64,000 nucleotides of DNA from Tethya wilhelma. Lineage: Eukaryota > Porifera > Demospongiae > Tethyida > Tethyidae. Made by a program: the position numbers and the translations under genes. The notes under the pieces were generated by a model, which worked only from the letters and a program-made list of their open reading frames with translations, did no database searches and was not told where the DNA came from. Location: contig CAXIPT010000001.1 in assembly GCA_964030475.1 (NCBI GenBank), positions 4,790,995 through 4,854,994 of the forward strand, in the 5' to 3' direction. Each line of letters begins with the position of its first letter. Position 1 is the stretch's first letter. Positions 14,301-29,356 of this stretch are shown piece after piece.

Positions 14301-17300
14301 TATATTTTTAGTGTGATGATGCAATTGACTATCGTCCTGTTGCAACCTTTACGGCACAAGACACAGTTGATCTTGGTGACAATGCTCGAGTGACATACAG
14401 TAGTGTGTCAGGTATTACAGATGATCAATCTGTCCCACATCAGCTTTATGTTTTCAAAATTTTGATACAGGTGATATGTCAAGATTTGAAGTTAATGCTT
14501 TGACTGGAGAAGTAAGAATAGCACCTGGTAATACATGGGATTATGAGTCTGGGCAGCGTTCATTCTCACTCACTGTTGGAGCCACCGATAACCCAAATGG
14601 AATGCCACAACTATCTGTATGTTGAATCAATTTAACTTTTTTTTACTCCTGTATGGATCACTTCTGACACTTATTATTTTTTCCACACCAACCTAGACCC
14701 CAACCAATGCCAGAGTGACGGTGACTCTCACAGACTGCAATGACCACCCTCCTGTGTTTGGTCAAACTGACTATGCATTCACACTTTCTGAACGAACCAC
14801 TGGTCCTTCTGCAAATGAGGTTGTATTTTCAGGCATAAACGTCTCTGACATCGATGCAACTTCTGCCAACACGCAACAGTCATTTGCTCTTGTTGGAGGT
14901 GTTCAAAGTACCAATAATTGGTTTGATATTGACTCTTCTACTGTAAGTTGTATCTATGTGTACGCTACACTAGTACATAATGATTTTTTTCTTTCATCCA
15001 TCATACATTGATCACATACTGTGCATGCAGGGTGAGATCTTCGTTCGGATGGGAGCAGTGATAGACAGAGAAGATGCTGGAATTCAATTAAACTCAATGG
15101 GACAAGGAATACTTTCATTTGATGTCAGGGTAACAAATTCAGCACCAACAGCTACCTTTTCTGCTAGAGCAACTGTAAGTATATACACTAAAGTAATGTA
15201 AGTGTATTAATGCTCTGTATGCATGTCCCTAGGTGACAGTGACAATAGATGATATCAATGACCTGCCACCAGTTATTGATCAAATGGGCCCCATTATGGT
15301 AGATGTAGTGGAACATGTTCAAAACCAGTCCATTCTCACTGTTATCTCAGCAACAGATGGAGATATAGGGGATAATGCTCATATCAGCTATAGAATTGCA
15401 AGTGGAAACACCAATGGTATAATTGAAGAATGATTCTGTATAATATATCTATACATGCAAATTAAGACAAACATAATTATAGTGTTTTTTATGATCATGA
15501 CCTGTGTGTACACATTGTGCCATTGCTTCTTGTAGGTCTATTTACAATAGACTCAGAGACTGGAGTAGTTAGGGTGAATGGAGACCTAGATCAGGAAGGT
15601 ACAAGTTTATACACACTGGTGCTTCAAGCTGAAAATGATCGAGTAGTTGGTACAACTCCTGATACAGTAAGTGGATAGTAGAGTGCATGACACCATAATG
15701 TGGTTCCTGTAGACATACAAATGATTGAATTCTAATTTCCTTCCTTTGTACAGATCACATTGATGGTGACTATAATTGATAGCAATGACTTTAGCCCAGT
15801 CTTCACGCAAAGTAGATACATCACTTCAATCAATGAATATGATGCAACCACAGGGACACCAGGATTGACTCCAGGGTCAACAATAGGCCCCCCAGTCTCT
15901 GCTACTGATGCTGATGGAACAGAGACTTTAGCAGGACAAGTTGAATATAGAATTGCAAGTGGACACTTTCTTGGAAATGACCAGTTATTTGACATACCAC
16001 TACCAAATGTGAGTAATAATTATTTTTATACATGTGCTAAATGCATATCGATCTCCCTTCCAATAATAGCAAGGAGCTGTGGTAGTTTTGAGGCCTGATC
16101 TGATCAACTATGAAACACACAGGCAGTTTAATCTAATCGTCACAGCATATGATCTTGTCTCTCCTGAAAACTTAAGAAGACAGGTCAGCAAAATGGGGAG
16201 ATTGAATACCATCACTATAAAATATTATTATATAATATTTTCTATTTCAGAATTCAACACACTTTATCATCAATGTTGTGGACATTAATGACAATTCACC
16301 AGTGCTCTCTAACACAATGTTTACTGGAACTGTACCAGAAGAGCAACCCTCGGGAGAAACAGTTCTTGTGGTGAGTAATGCACAAAATTCTGCTAGCCAT
16401 TTTGTGTATTGATAATGTTAGTTGTTGGTTTTTTCCATGCACAAAATGTCTAATGATAGAGTCCTTCCATAACTGCTACTGATCCTGATCAGCTGGGAGG
16501 TGCTGAGTCCATTTCATTTAGCTTGGTTAGTGGAAGTCCATTCAGCATTTCTTCAAACGGCAGTCTTGTAACAACCACTGGCACGCTTGATCGGGAGACT
16601 ATAGACACATACACTGTTACAGTTGTCGTACAAGATAGTGCCGGTCACAGGAGCACTGGAACATTGGTAGTGACAGTTACAGACATCAATGATCAGCCAC
16701 CACGGTTTTTGCGAACCTCTAACGAACTCACTGTCAATATTCCTGAAAATCACCCCGTCTTTCCAGATCCAGCCAGTGGAATTGTACAAACGGTTGAAGC
16801 TACTGATGATGATCTTGGCAACAACGCAATCGTGACCTACCTCCTTCGAAACGATGGCGGCTTCTTTGAAATTGACAGCAGAACTGGTGAAATAACACTC
16901 ATTGCTTCATTGGATAGAGAAGAAGACACTGCATACAGACTGAATGTCACTGCAACTGATGGCACCTTGAGTTCATCAATCATTTTTATGGTGAATATTG
17001 ATCCAGTCAATGATAATAACCCAGTGTTCACAGCTCCTGTGTTTTCTGGAATGATCCGTGAAGATGCTGCAATTGGTACAACCGTGATGGGAATTCGATT
17101 GAACGCCACAGATTTAGATCCTGAGTCTGTTGTAACCTATCTTGGAGGAGCATTTGCGTTCACTGTCACCCAGACTGGTTTCATTGTGACTAATGGTTCT
17201 CTTGATCGAGAAACAAGAGACTTCTATTCTTTTCTTGCTCAAGCCACAGATGGATTTTTCTTTGCCCTTGAAGAAGCACTCATAGAGATCACAGTACTAG

Positions 17301-20300
17301 ACGCTAATGATGAGGCTCCAGTGTTTGATCAGCCTCTGTACAAAACAGAGGTCATTGAACTGACTCCAGCAAATGTTATTATCCTTATTGTCAATGCTGA
17401 GGACAATGATACTGGCATAAATGCTGAAATCAGATACAGCATTACGAGTGTAGATCCTCCTTCTTTGACTGGTAACTTTAGCATTGATCCAGTGATAGGC
17501 TCGATTGCTCCGACCAGTGAAATTCGCATCAGTTCAAATGATCCTGTCAACATCACGTTGACTGTGACAGCAATGGACCAAGGAGCCTTTGCAATGACCG
17601 GCACCACTCAAGTATTTCTTCGTCTAGTCGACAGAAACTTGCATCTTCCTAACTTTACCATGCCACACTATAGTTTCAGTGTGACTGAGAACATGAACAA
17701 TACTCTTGTTGGAACAGTCTTTGCCAGGGAACCTACAGACGATCTGAACACAGCCATAAGTTACTCCATCATAAGAAGGACTGATGCAGCAGACAACTTC
17801 CAGATAAATGAACGTGATGTGGGTGTACACATGCATGCAGATCAAGAGGAAAATTGAATGCTGTTTGTTTATATCCACTGCTATATCTTATATTCCCACA
17901 GGGAAGAATCTTTACAGTGTCTCCACTAGACAGAGAAGATCGAGATATCTACACACTCTCACTTGCAGCTGTGGACAACGATGACCCTCCTTTGACAGGC
18001 TTTGCAACAGTATGACACTATAGTAGAGAATAATTCATGTACCCATTGTAAAATATATATCATTGTAGGTAACGATACGAGTTTTGGATGAGAATGACAA
18101 TGAGCCCTATTTTGATCCTGAGTCATACCCAATTGCAATCTCTGAGAGCACAAGTGTCAACTCAACTGTCATCCGCGTGTCTGCTTACGATGGAGACATT
18201 AACTCCAATGGAGAACTCACATATCGTATACTAACAGGGGATACTTCTGGTGAGCATTACAGCATACAGCATGATTGTACACGTGTCATGTATTGCCACA
18301 TGCACACTAATACTTTACATTAATTTTAATGCTGTCTGCTGTAGTGTTTGCTATTGGCAGCACTGATGGCATCATTACTACAAAACGAGAACTGGACAGA
18401 GAACAGATCCCAGACTACCAATTGCTAGTTGGTGTTGAGGATGGTGGCTCCCCTCCTCTCACAGATACAGCAAACGTTTCCATTCTCATTACTGATGTCA
18501 ATGACAACAGCCCAACATTCACTGAAGGAGCTGTTTTGGAGAGCACACCCCTGGAGATACCTGAGGTATGCGTGAGGCATTTATACTCCAGAGCTAAACA
18601 AGCAGCTGCATGGCATTGAATTGATTTGAAACTCAGGACTGTATAGTAAAATTATGCATGACATAATGTCATTGTGTTTATTTCCATAGGATGCAGAACC
18701 GTTGACATTAATCACAACCATTAAAGCAGAAGACCCAGATTTTCAACTGAATGGAATCCTTGTCTATACATTTGAGAATTTGACCACAAGTAACGGCCCC
18801 TTTCAGATAAACAGAGAAACAGGAGCTATAACCCTACGGTCAGGACCAGAGGGAAGATTGGACCGGGAAACCCAAGACATCTACACTGTGAGACATCATT
18901 AATTTTTATTATTGACTTGTGATGAATTAGGAATCTTGCAGTAATAATTATAGCGTTGTTTTCTATTGATATAGTTGACTGTGGTTGCTAGTGATCAGCG
19001 TGGGTTTGGTCCCGATGTGAGATCTACAGCTGGCGCATTCAGAATAAACATTGGTGATGTCAATGACAGCATACCAACATTTGTTACACCAGTGAGTCGT
19101 CACATTAAACAAAAATTAAATCCCTATTAATTGATAAATATAATATTATATCACTATTACAAGATCTATGAACAAACATTGCGTGAGGACTACCCATTGA
19201 ACACTGTGTTCCTAACTGTGGAAGGCACCGACATGGATATTGGATCTAATGCCATTGTCTACTACCACATTATAGGAGATAGTGAGTGCCGAGAACTGTT
19301 GTGACATGTTCTTGATCACAACTCTTTCCCACAATAATAGGCATCACAAACACAACGTGTGCACGACAATTTTGTATTGACCATACGACTGGAGAGATCA
19401 CTCTGGCAAGTACTTTGGTAAGGCACACCATGTAAAACAGCAATATAAATCAGTCATACTAAATCTTGTAATGATAATGCACATGCATGCACACCCGACA
19501 AAATAGGATAGAGAAACCTTAGACCAACATCTTTTCACTATTGCCGTGAGCAATCTAGCAGTCTTGAAGTTCAACGTAAGTTGATAACACAACAATTAAC
19601 CAATTTAGCATCCTATTACCTTTTTTTTTTTTTATCCATAATTTTAGGAAACCACAGGAGCTCCTGAAGGTAACAAAATTCTCATAATTATTATAGTAAA
19701 CTCCCTCATAGACCAGTGTTACATATTTTTTTATTATAATGGTTCCCTGTAGATGCCAGCACAGGCTCTGTGTCAGTGACAGTAACAGATTCCAATGATC
19801 AACCACCAGTCTTTGTACCTGGGACATTGTTTGCTGCAATAGCAGAGGAAGCACCATTTGGAACCACTATAACCACACTGGAGGTAAAACACAAACTTTT
19901 AACTCCCTGTAAGCACATCATATAGTTGATGTAAGCATAGGATGCAGAACCATTGACATTAATCACAACCATTAAAGCAGAAGACCCAGATTTTCAATTG
20001 AATGGAATCCTTGTCTATACATTTGAGAATTTGACCACAAGTAACGGCCCCTTTCAGATAAACAGAGAAACAGGAGCTATAACCCTACGGTCAGGACCAG
20101 AGGGAAGATTGGACCGGGAAACCCAAGACATCTACACTGTGAGACATATCATTAATTTTATTATTATTGACTTGTGATGAATTAGAAAGCCTTGCAGTAA
20201 TAATTATAGCATTGTTTTCTATTGATATAGTTGACTGTGGTTGCTAGTGATCAGCGTGGGTTTGGTCCTGATGTGAGATCTACAGCTGGCGCATTCAGAA

Positions 20301-22264
20301 TAAACATTGGTGATGTCAATGATAGCATACCAACATTTGTTACACCAGTGAGTTGTCACATTAAGCAAAATAATAATCAAATCCGTATTAATTGATAAAT
20401 ATAATCACTATTACAAGATCTATGAACAAACATTGCGTGAGGACTACCCATTGAACACTGTGTTCCTAACTGTGGAAGGCACCGACATGGATATTGGATC
20501 TAATGCCATTGTCTATTACCACATTATAGGAGATAGTGAGTACTGAGAACTGTTATAGTGACATGTTCTTGATTACAACTCCTTCCCATAATAATAGGCA
20601 TCACAAACACAACGTGTGCACGACAATTTTGTATTGACCATACAACTGGAGAGATCAGTCTGGCAAGTACTTTGGTAAGGCACACCATGTAAACAGCAAT
20701 ATAAATCAGTCATACTACATCTTGTAATGATAATGCACATGCATGCATACCCGACAAAAATAGGATCGAGAAACCTTAGACCAACATCTTTTCACTATTG
20801 CCGTGAGCAATCTAGCAGTCTTGAAGTTCAACGTAAGTTGATAACACAACAATTAACCAATTTAGCATCCCATTATCTTTTTTTTTTTTTTTATCCATAA
20901 TTTTAGGAAACCACGGGAGCTCCTGAAGGTAACCAAATTCTCATCTGCATAGACCAGTGTTTAAAATTAATACATAATTATTTTTATTACAATGGTTCCC
21001 TGCAGATGCCAGCACAGGCTCTGTGTCAGTGACAGTAACAGATTCCAACGATCAACCACCAGTCTTTGTCCCTGGGACATTGTTTGCTGCAATAGCAGAG
21101 GAAGCACCATTTGGAACCACCATCACCACACTGGAGGTAAAACACAAACTTTTAACTCCCTGTAAGCACACCATATAGCTGATGTAAGCACATTGTATCC
21201 ACATGTAGGCTACTGACCTGGACATCGGCAATGGGAGTGTGGTTTGGTTTGAAATCCTGACCCCCATGGTTCCCTATCTGGTGGACAGAGACACCGGTGA
21301 TGTGACGACTGCCGGGGTGTTCAGTGGTCTCAGTGGAGCTAGGCACGAGGTTGACGTCAGGGCATTTGATAACATGGGAAACTCACCAACCTTGACAGCC
21401 ACAGCTACGATGATAGTAAGACAACACCTAAGTCTTTGCCATTGATGCCATTATGATTTGGACTCTATTGAGTTAATGCATTTCCCCCTTCATTTTTGTC
21501 CCCCTTTTTCACATTATAGGTACAAGTTTTCAAAACATCTGAACAGGTCATTCTAACCTTCAAACGTCCCAAAGAAGATATTGAGGCCAAAATAGATCGA
21601 ATACACAAGTAAGTATAATTACAGTTGCAAGTTTGAACCATTGCCCTTTATCCACCATTAATTTTTATGCATACTGTAGTGTGTTGATGCAAGTCATAAA
21701 CGGTCGTGTTACAATCACCTCAGTACGTGTGCAGCAAACAGCAGATGGACAGGTTGACATCACAGGGTATGGTTGTATGAATAACTAACCATTGAACTGA
21801 TTGTGATAATGACTATCAATAATGAGAGGCTTATAATTTTTTAATGCAGAACTGATGTGTTGTTCTTTGTCCTGGATCCGCTTAATGGCAATGTAGTAAA
21901 CCCAAACATTGTAATCAGGTAAGACTTTTAAATATAATACCTTTAATTGCCAAATCTGGCATTTTAATTTTTGTCATAACACAAAAGGATCATTGATGAG
22001 AACTACCGAATCGTTGAAGCCGTCTTTACAGAATGCAGGATTGAATCAATAGTGGTAAGTGGTAGGGTAGGAAACAATTCTTGTACAGTGCTAACCTACC
22101 TTATATATGTGTGGTAAAACAGGTCCATCCCGAGCCACTCAATGATGATTCTCTTCCTATTTGGCTATGGGTGGTCATTGGTGTTCTTGCAGCAGCTGTC
22201 ATCTGCATGTGCTGTTGCTTCTTGGTCGGCTGTATAGTAGAAAGAAGAAGGTAATTTCAAATAG

Positions 22265-22314
<50 letters not shown>

Positions 22315-23235
22315 AATCACAATAGGAGTCGAAGGTTTAGGAAGAAAGCTGCTTTAGGTATGTAAATTCTAATCAATCAATTCAAACAAAAATTATTAAT
22401 AAAATGCACAATGGCAAAAATGATTACATTTATGTCATGATTATGTTCCTCAGATGATTACAAGTCTCTCAGCGATGGCTTTGCTTCACAGATGCATGAA
22501 TACCAAGCCAATCCTCTGTGGGTGGCACCTTATGATGCTTATTCTGCAACCGAGTGAGTTCCCATGCCAATTTTCTATTGAACATGTGCATCTTTGTATT
22601 ACATGTTACTAATCCATCACTCCATTTCAAATATTTAGAACTGATATATCAAGTGGCTCTACTACAGAGAGGCCCAACCCAATATATGAATCTCAGGTAA
22701 CTTATCCTACCAGTGAAATACACTCTCAATTGATCTGAAGTCTCAAACTACCTACTTTGCTACAGGAGTTGACATTTGAAATGTTTCAAGACTCTGCGAG
22801 TGTAGGTGCCCAGAGCAGTGAAGGAAACCTCCTTGAGCACATCATGGAGGACAATGAGCCTCAGCCAGACATCAACGTTGATGGTGATGAAATGTATGAA
22901 TCACAGGTACGAAAAGTATCCCAGTATTATAATGAGGCAGCTGTTCAGTTGTTGTTATATTGAACTTGTAATGTTTTAAAACAGAATCTCTAACTACTAA
23001 GATTGAATGTTTTGTGTTTTTGTTTCATCAGGAGTTTGTGTTTAACTACAAGGATGACGATGATAGTTTGTCTGGTCCCGATCTTAACAGCAGCCGTGAG
23101 AGACTGGTCAGGGGAAGAGGGAACAAGCACTCCACACCCAAGAGAGTCCGCTATGAGGATGACCTCCTAGCTCAGGCTGTTGGAGATAGCCTTGAGGATG
23201 ATGACGATGAAAACTCAAAAACTTCATTTATTTGA
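8341..23235 (+). CDS. Giant transmembrane cadherin, complete (possibly cadherin-23-like)
   Basis: Exon 1 begins MDGLGRILILTFLLGF, a signal peptide; exon 2 starts at 8517 and exon 3 near 8848. Some 60 or more short exons encode EC repeats with linkers near 9600, 10215, 10740, 11262, 11795, 12240, 12810, 13283, 13660, 14165, 14735, 15248, 15775, 16283, 16682, 17007, 17301, 17627, 18084, 18505, 19056 and 19788, the last two duplicated at 20313 and 21045. After the last EC, 21520-22120 encodes a non-EC membrane-proximal domain (TDVLFFVLDPLNGNVV). Then comes one TM helix (about 22163-22240, IWLWVVIGVLAAAVICMCCC). The tail contains NPLWVAPYDAY, an NPxY-type motif (NPIY) and acidic runs, and ends DENSKTSFI at 23235. 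I see no obvious beta-catenin-binding domain. The exon at 16460-17818 is unusually long. The domain order resembles cadherin-23, but that assignment is an inference. Confidence 0.92.
18689..19936. repeat. Tandem intragenic duplication, copy 1 (two EC repeats)
   Basis: About 1.25 kb, introns included, repeated in tandem at 19939-21187. Both copies start at the same exon edge (DAEPLTLITTIKAEDPDF) and keep frame. They differ by scattered substitutions and small intron indels. No N lies at the junction. Confidence 0.9.
19939..21187. repeat. Tandem intragenic duplication, copy 2 (two EC repeats)
   Basis: The partner of 18689-19936. Homology ends inside the intron before the exon starting ATDLDIGNGS (about 21209). 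Because the duplication lies between introns of matching phase, it adds EC repeats without breaking the protein. Confidence 0.9.
22267..22312. repeat. (CA)n microsatellite in the intron after the TM exon
   Basis: About 46 bp of uninterrupted CA fills most of the short intron between the TM exon and the first tail exon of the cadherin. Confidence 0.95.
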
Positions 23236-23517
23236 GTATACACAACACATCTTGAAGATGGTAGCTAGGCTGTAACTATTGCAAACACTCTTGCTAGTTC
23301 ATACTATAATTATGCTATTTTTTAAAAGTAGATCTATAATAAGTATATAGTTCTACATACAAATACACACACACACACTGTCCAATGTGTTAAGTGGTAT
23401 TATTAAAACAACTATCTTAATAATTATATAGTACAAAATAATTTATAACATATTGGTGGTACATACCTTCACAAAGTTTGCTTAGTATTGTTATAAGTTA
23501 GGTTAAGAGTGCATTCG

Positions 23518-25759
<2,242 letters not shown>

Positions 25760-25924
25760 CTTGCAGCTTGTCACGTGTAACCTTTGACCCTAGCTATCTA
25801 ATTAACCGTGCCAAGGACACTGAAGGCCAAAGCAAAGGCAGAGGGAGTCAGGAGTTTATAGTCTAAGCTCTGGTCTAAGTTTCAGGCTGCTGCTCAGGTA
25901 CTGGTAGGTCTGAGAAATTTAATC
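25760..25924. promoter_or_regulatory. Bidirectional promoter, PLP enzyme / prolidase
   Basis: 165 bp separate the divergent ATGs. No clear TATA box was seen. It is one of five close divergent pairs in the window. Confidence 0.55.
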
Positions 25925-28900
25925 ATGGCTGAAGGAGGTGGCACACACTCAGGGTAAGAACTATAATTATGTTCAGAACAGAACTTCTGCATGACTTCTA
26001 CAAAGAGACCCCCCATATTAGTGCCTCTAATTGAATTATTCCCCCCAACCCACCCACACACAGTCCAGTATTCTCAATGGGTCCCAACACCCTGAGCATA
26101 CCGATGGAGCTGTATGCTCAGAATCGTCGTCGACTCAGTGAGCAGCTGCAAGCAAACAAAGATGTCCCCCAAGGAGCCATAGTGGTCCTGCAGGGAGGTG
26201 AACAGGCACAGCAGTACTGCAGTGATCGGGATATTGTGTTCAGACAGGTGAAACTTAGTCTTGCTACAGACTTTTTGTGGAGAATCCAGAGTCTGGCTAG
26301 CCAGACTAGGTGAAACTATTAGGCCACCACTTATTTAATCTGTTTCAAGCATTAAATCATTGATCTGCAATTGTCTTGAGCGCTACTTTTAAGCGACGAA
26401 GTCATTATTTTCTGAGCCAGGGGGTGCTCAAGCACCCTGAGCACCATGCTAGATATAGGTCTTGCATTTCAATAATGACTTCATCACTTAAATGCAGCGC
26501 TCAAGTCAAGTGCGGATCAATGATTTAATGCTTGAAACAGATTAAATATAAGCTGATCACTTTCAAGAGCATAAGACACAGTGACATGGTAACATCTCCA
26601 GTGCAATAATTTTCCTACCCCCAAATTTTCCGCTTCATTGTATCAGCACCCCTGTTACTGAAATCCTGGATACCCGCTGCATTTATAGTAATGGGATCTG
26701 CAAGACATAAACCATGCAGGATGATAGCATGAATTGATAAGTATAGATAATAGATCTAACCTTTAACCTCCGTTATCTATGGGCATGTGTATACTATGTC
26801 AGGGTATATGGTCAGGAGTCAGGTTGTCTAGACCAGGTATTGTGGAGTGGGTTTCAATGTGGTTGTTTACTGTATTTTGTGTTTTCTAGGAGTCCTACTT
26901 CCACTGGTTGTTTGGAGTGACTGAAGCTGACTGTTTTGGTGTCATGGAGGTGGACACAGCCAAGGCATTCCTCTTCATTCCACGTCTGCCAAAAGACTAT
27001 GCAATCTGGATGGGACAGTGAGTAGTAGCTGCCCATGCAACACATTGATCATGTATAGGTGGCTAGTAGACCAGTAGTTCTAGCAGATGTGACTCTCTGT
27101 GATATCTTTACTCCAGGATCTACCCTCCTGAGCACTTCAAGGCCAAGTATGCCTTTGAGAATGTCCACTTTGTTGATGAGGTTTGGTGATAAACCATCAT
27201 AAGCTCACTAGCCTGAATTTTTAATTTTTATTTTAAATTTTTATTTTAAAATGTCCAGCTGGCCTCTGTACTCAAAGGCAAGGCACCAACTATGTTGATG
27301 ACACTGGTATGACCTTCCATTGCACTCCTATTACACACACATAAAGCCAATGTTCTTTTTCTGTCTCAAATTTTCAGCGAGGGAAGAACACTGACAGTGG
27401 TAGCATATGCCGGGAGGCTGTCTTTGATGGCATTGGAGAGTGAGGATTGTTCAGTTCACTTGTCATAAGCAATCACTGAAATTTCATTCTTTTGCTCACA
27501 GTTTCAGAGATGTTCTAAACAACAGCTTACTACACCCAGAAATCATGGAATGGTATGCCGTAAGTGTGTAGTTAAGTATACACTGTAACATGTCTGTGCA
27601 GTTGTGTTTGAGGTACTCAGATAAACATAAATGAGCAATTTGTCCGTCAAAACATGTTTCCCTCCCACTAGTCGTGTGATCAAGACCCCTCTGGAGATAA
27701 CAGTGCTGCGTTACACCAACCAAGTGAGCAGTGCAGCTCACTGTGAGGTGATGAGAGCCGTCAAACCAGGCATCAAAGAGTACGAGATGGAGAGCCTCTT
27801 TCAGCACCTCTGCTACACCAGAGGAGGCATGAGACACGTCTCTTACACCTGTATCTGTGCCACGTAAGTATGTATGTATATTTGTGCTAATAATAGAAGT
27901 TCTTCCAAAAATAGCAACCATTACAGCATTATCAACTTGGTCTTCATTATCACATACAACCTTTCTCCATCAAATATTTGCCTTGATGTTTTCATGCAGT
28001 GGACACAACTGTGCCACCCTACACTATGGTCATGCTGGTGAACCTAATGCTAAGACCATTGAAAATGGAGACATGTGGTAAGTTATTTCAGAGATATCAC
28101 TTGTACATGCACAAAGGTAATTAACTTCTTTATTTCCTTTTTTTGGTCTTCCAATGATGCAGTTTGTTTGACATGGGTGGAGAGTACCACTGCTATTCCA
28201 GTGACATCACATGCTCCTATCCAGTCAATGGAAAGTTCACAGAAGACCAGAAGATTATTTACAATGCTGTGCTCAAGGCTAACAGAGCTGTCATGGATGC
28301 AATGAAGCCAGGTACATGTAGCTCTGTTAATTTCCACACACCCTAGAAACCCATTACTAGAAACCACTGTTAAGTGTCCAGATCTAATTTAATGCCCACT
28401 CCCTCCCTCCCTCCCTCACTCGTACTCCCTCACTCCCTCACTCACTCCAGGTGTGTGTTGGTTGGATATGCACAAGCTGGCTGAACGTGTGGAGCTGGAG
28501 GAGCTGACCAAGGCCGGTCTGCTCAAAGGCAACGTGGAGGACATGATGAAGGTGTGTCTGGGAGCAGTCTTCATGCCCCACGGTCTTGGCCACTTCATGG
28601 GCCTTGATGTGCATGATGTTGGAGGATACCCTGAGGCAAGTAATGAAGTGCAAATAGTCTGTTGTGAGATATTATCTGTCAAAAGAGGTGTGCTACCATT
28701 AGAGTTCTTGCAATGGACAGATCGAGCAAGTAGGCTGGTGCAGAGCATGTAGCTGTGAGATAATTGTTGTTTTGTAAACTACCCAAACCCCTCTCTAGCG
28801 TGTACACTTGGTATCATTGTGTGGGCCACTCTCTGTCTCCTTCCTCTCTGTGTGATCTTCTACAGGGATCAGAACGGCCAACTGAGCCAGGAAAGAAGTC

Positions 28901-29356
28901 CCTCAGGACTACTCGTGTGTTGCAAGAAGGAATGTGCCTCACTGTTGAGCCAGGGATCTACTTCATTGAACATGTCAGTCATTGTAATTTGTTTCTTGTG
29001 GTACTTCATATCACATTCAGTGGTGTTTCTATTCTCTCCAGCTGCTCAACAAAGCCCTTTTAAATCCAGCTCAATCCTGCTTCATTAACAGAGATGTCTT
29101 GAGGAGGTTCAGACGTTCTGGAGGGGTAGGTCTACTTGCTTAAATATTTCTCCCCTCTTCAGATTGTAGCTTCTTGTCATTGAACCACTAGAAATAACCC
29201 GCAAATCCTGTCCAACAGGTTAGAATAGAGGATGATGTGATGGTGACTGCCAATGGGGTGGAGCTACTGACCAATGTCCCTCGGACGGTGGAGGAGATTG
29301 AGGCGTGGATGCAACGAGGGGAGAAGACCTGGGTCCCTCCTCATCAGCCCTCTTGA
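25925..29356 (+). CDS. PEPD: Xaa-Pro dipeptidase (prolidase)
   Basis: Cytosolic metallopeptidase that splits X-Pro dipeptides, as in collagen turnover. Exon 1 is tiny (25925-25953, [10 protein letters not shown]) and splices to 26064 onward. The N-terminal domain ([19 protein letters not shown], then [18 protein letters not shown]) and the pita-bread catalytic domain both match animal PEPD. All five dinuclear-metal ligands are visible: two Asp in [19 protein letters not shown] (about 28164-28220), His in [19 protein letters not shown] (about 28573-28630), Glu in LTVEPGIYF (about 28940) and Glu in [10 protein letters not shown] (about 29219). [13 protein letters not shown] precedes the first ligands. 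The protein ends PPHQPS, and the length (about 480) fits human PEPD (493). A foldback element lies in the second intron. Confidence 0.96.
26333..26547. mobile_element. Foldback / MITE-like inverted-repeat element in a PEPD intron
   Basis: Arms 26333-26409 and 26471-26547 are inverted copies of each other over about 77 bp (outer ends ATTTAATCTGTTTCAAGC and GCTTGAAACAGATTAAAT), with a few mismatches and a 61 bp loop. There is no coding capacity. The form is that of a non-autonomous foldback or MITE insertion. Confidence 0.75.
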
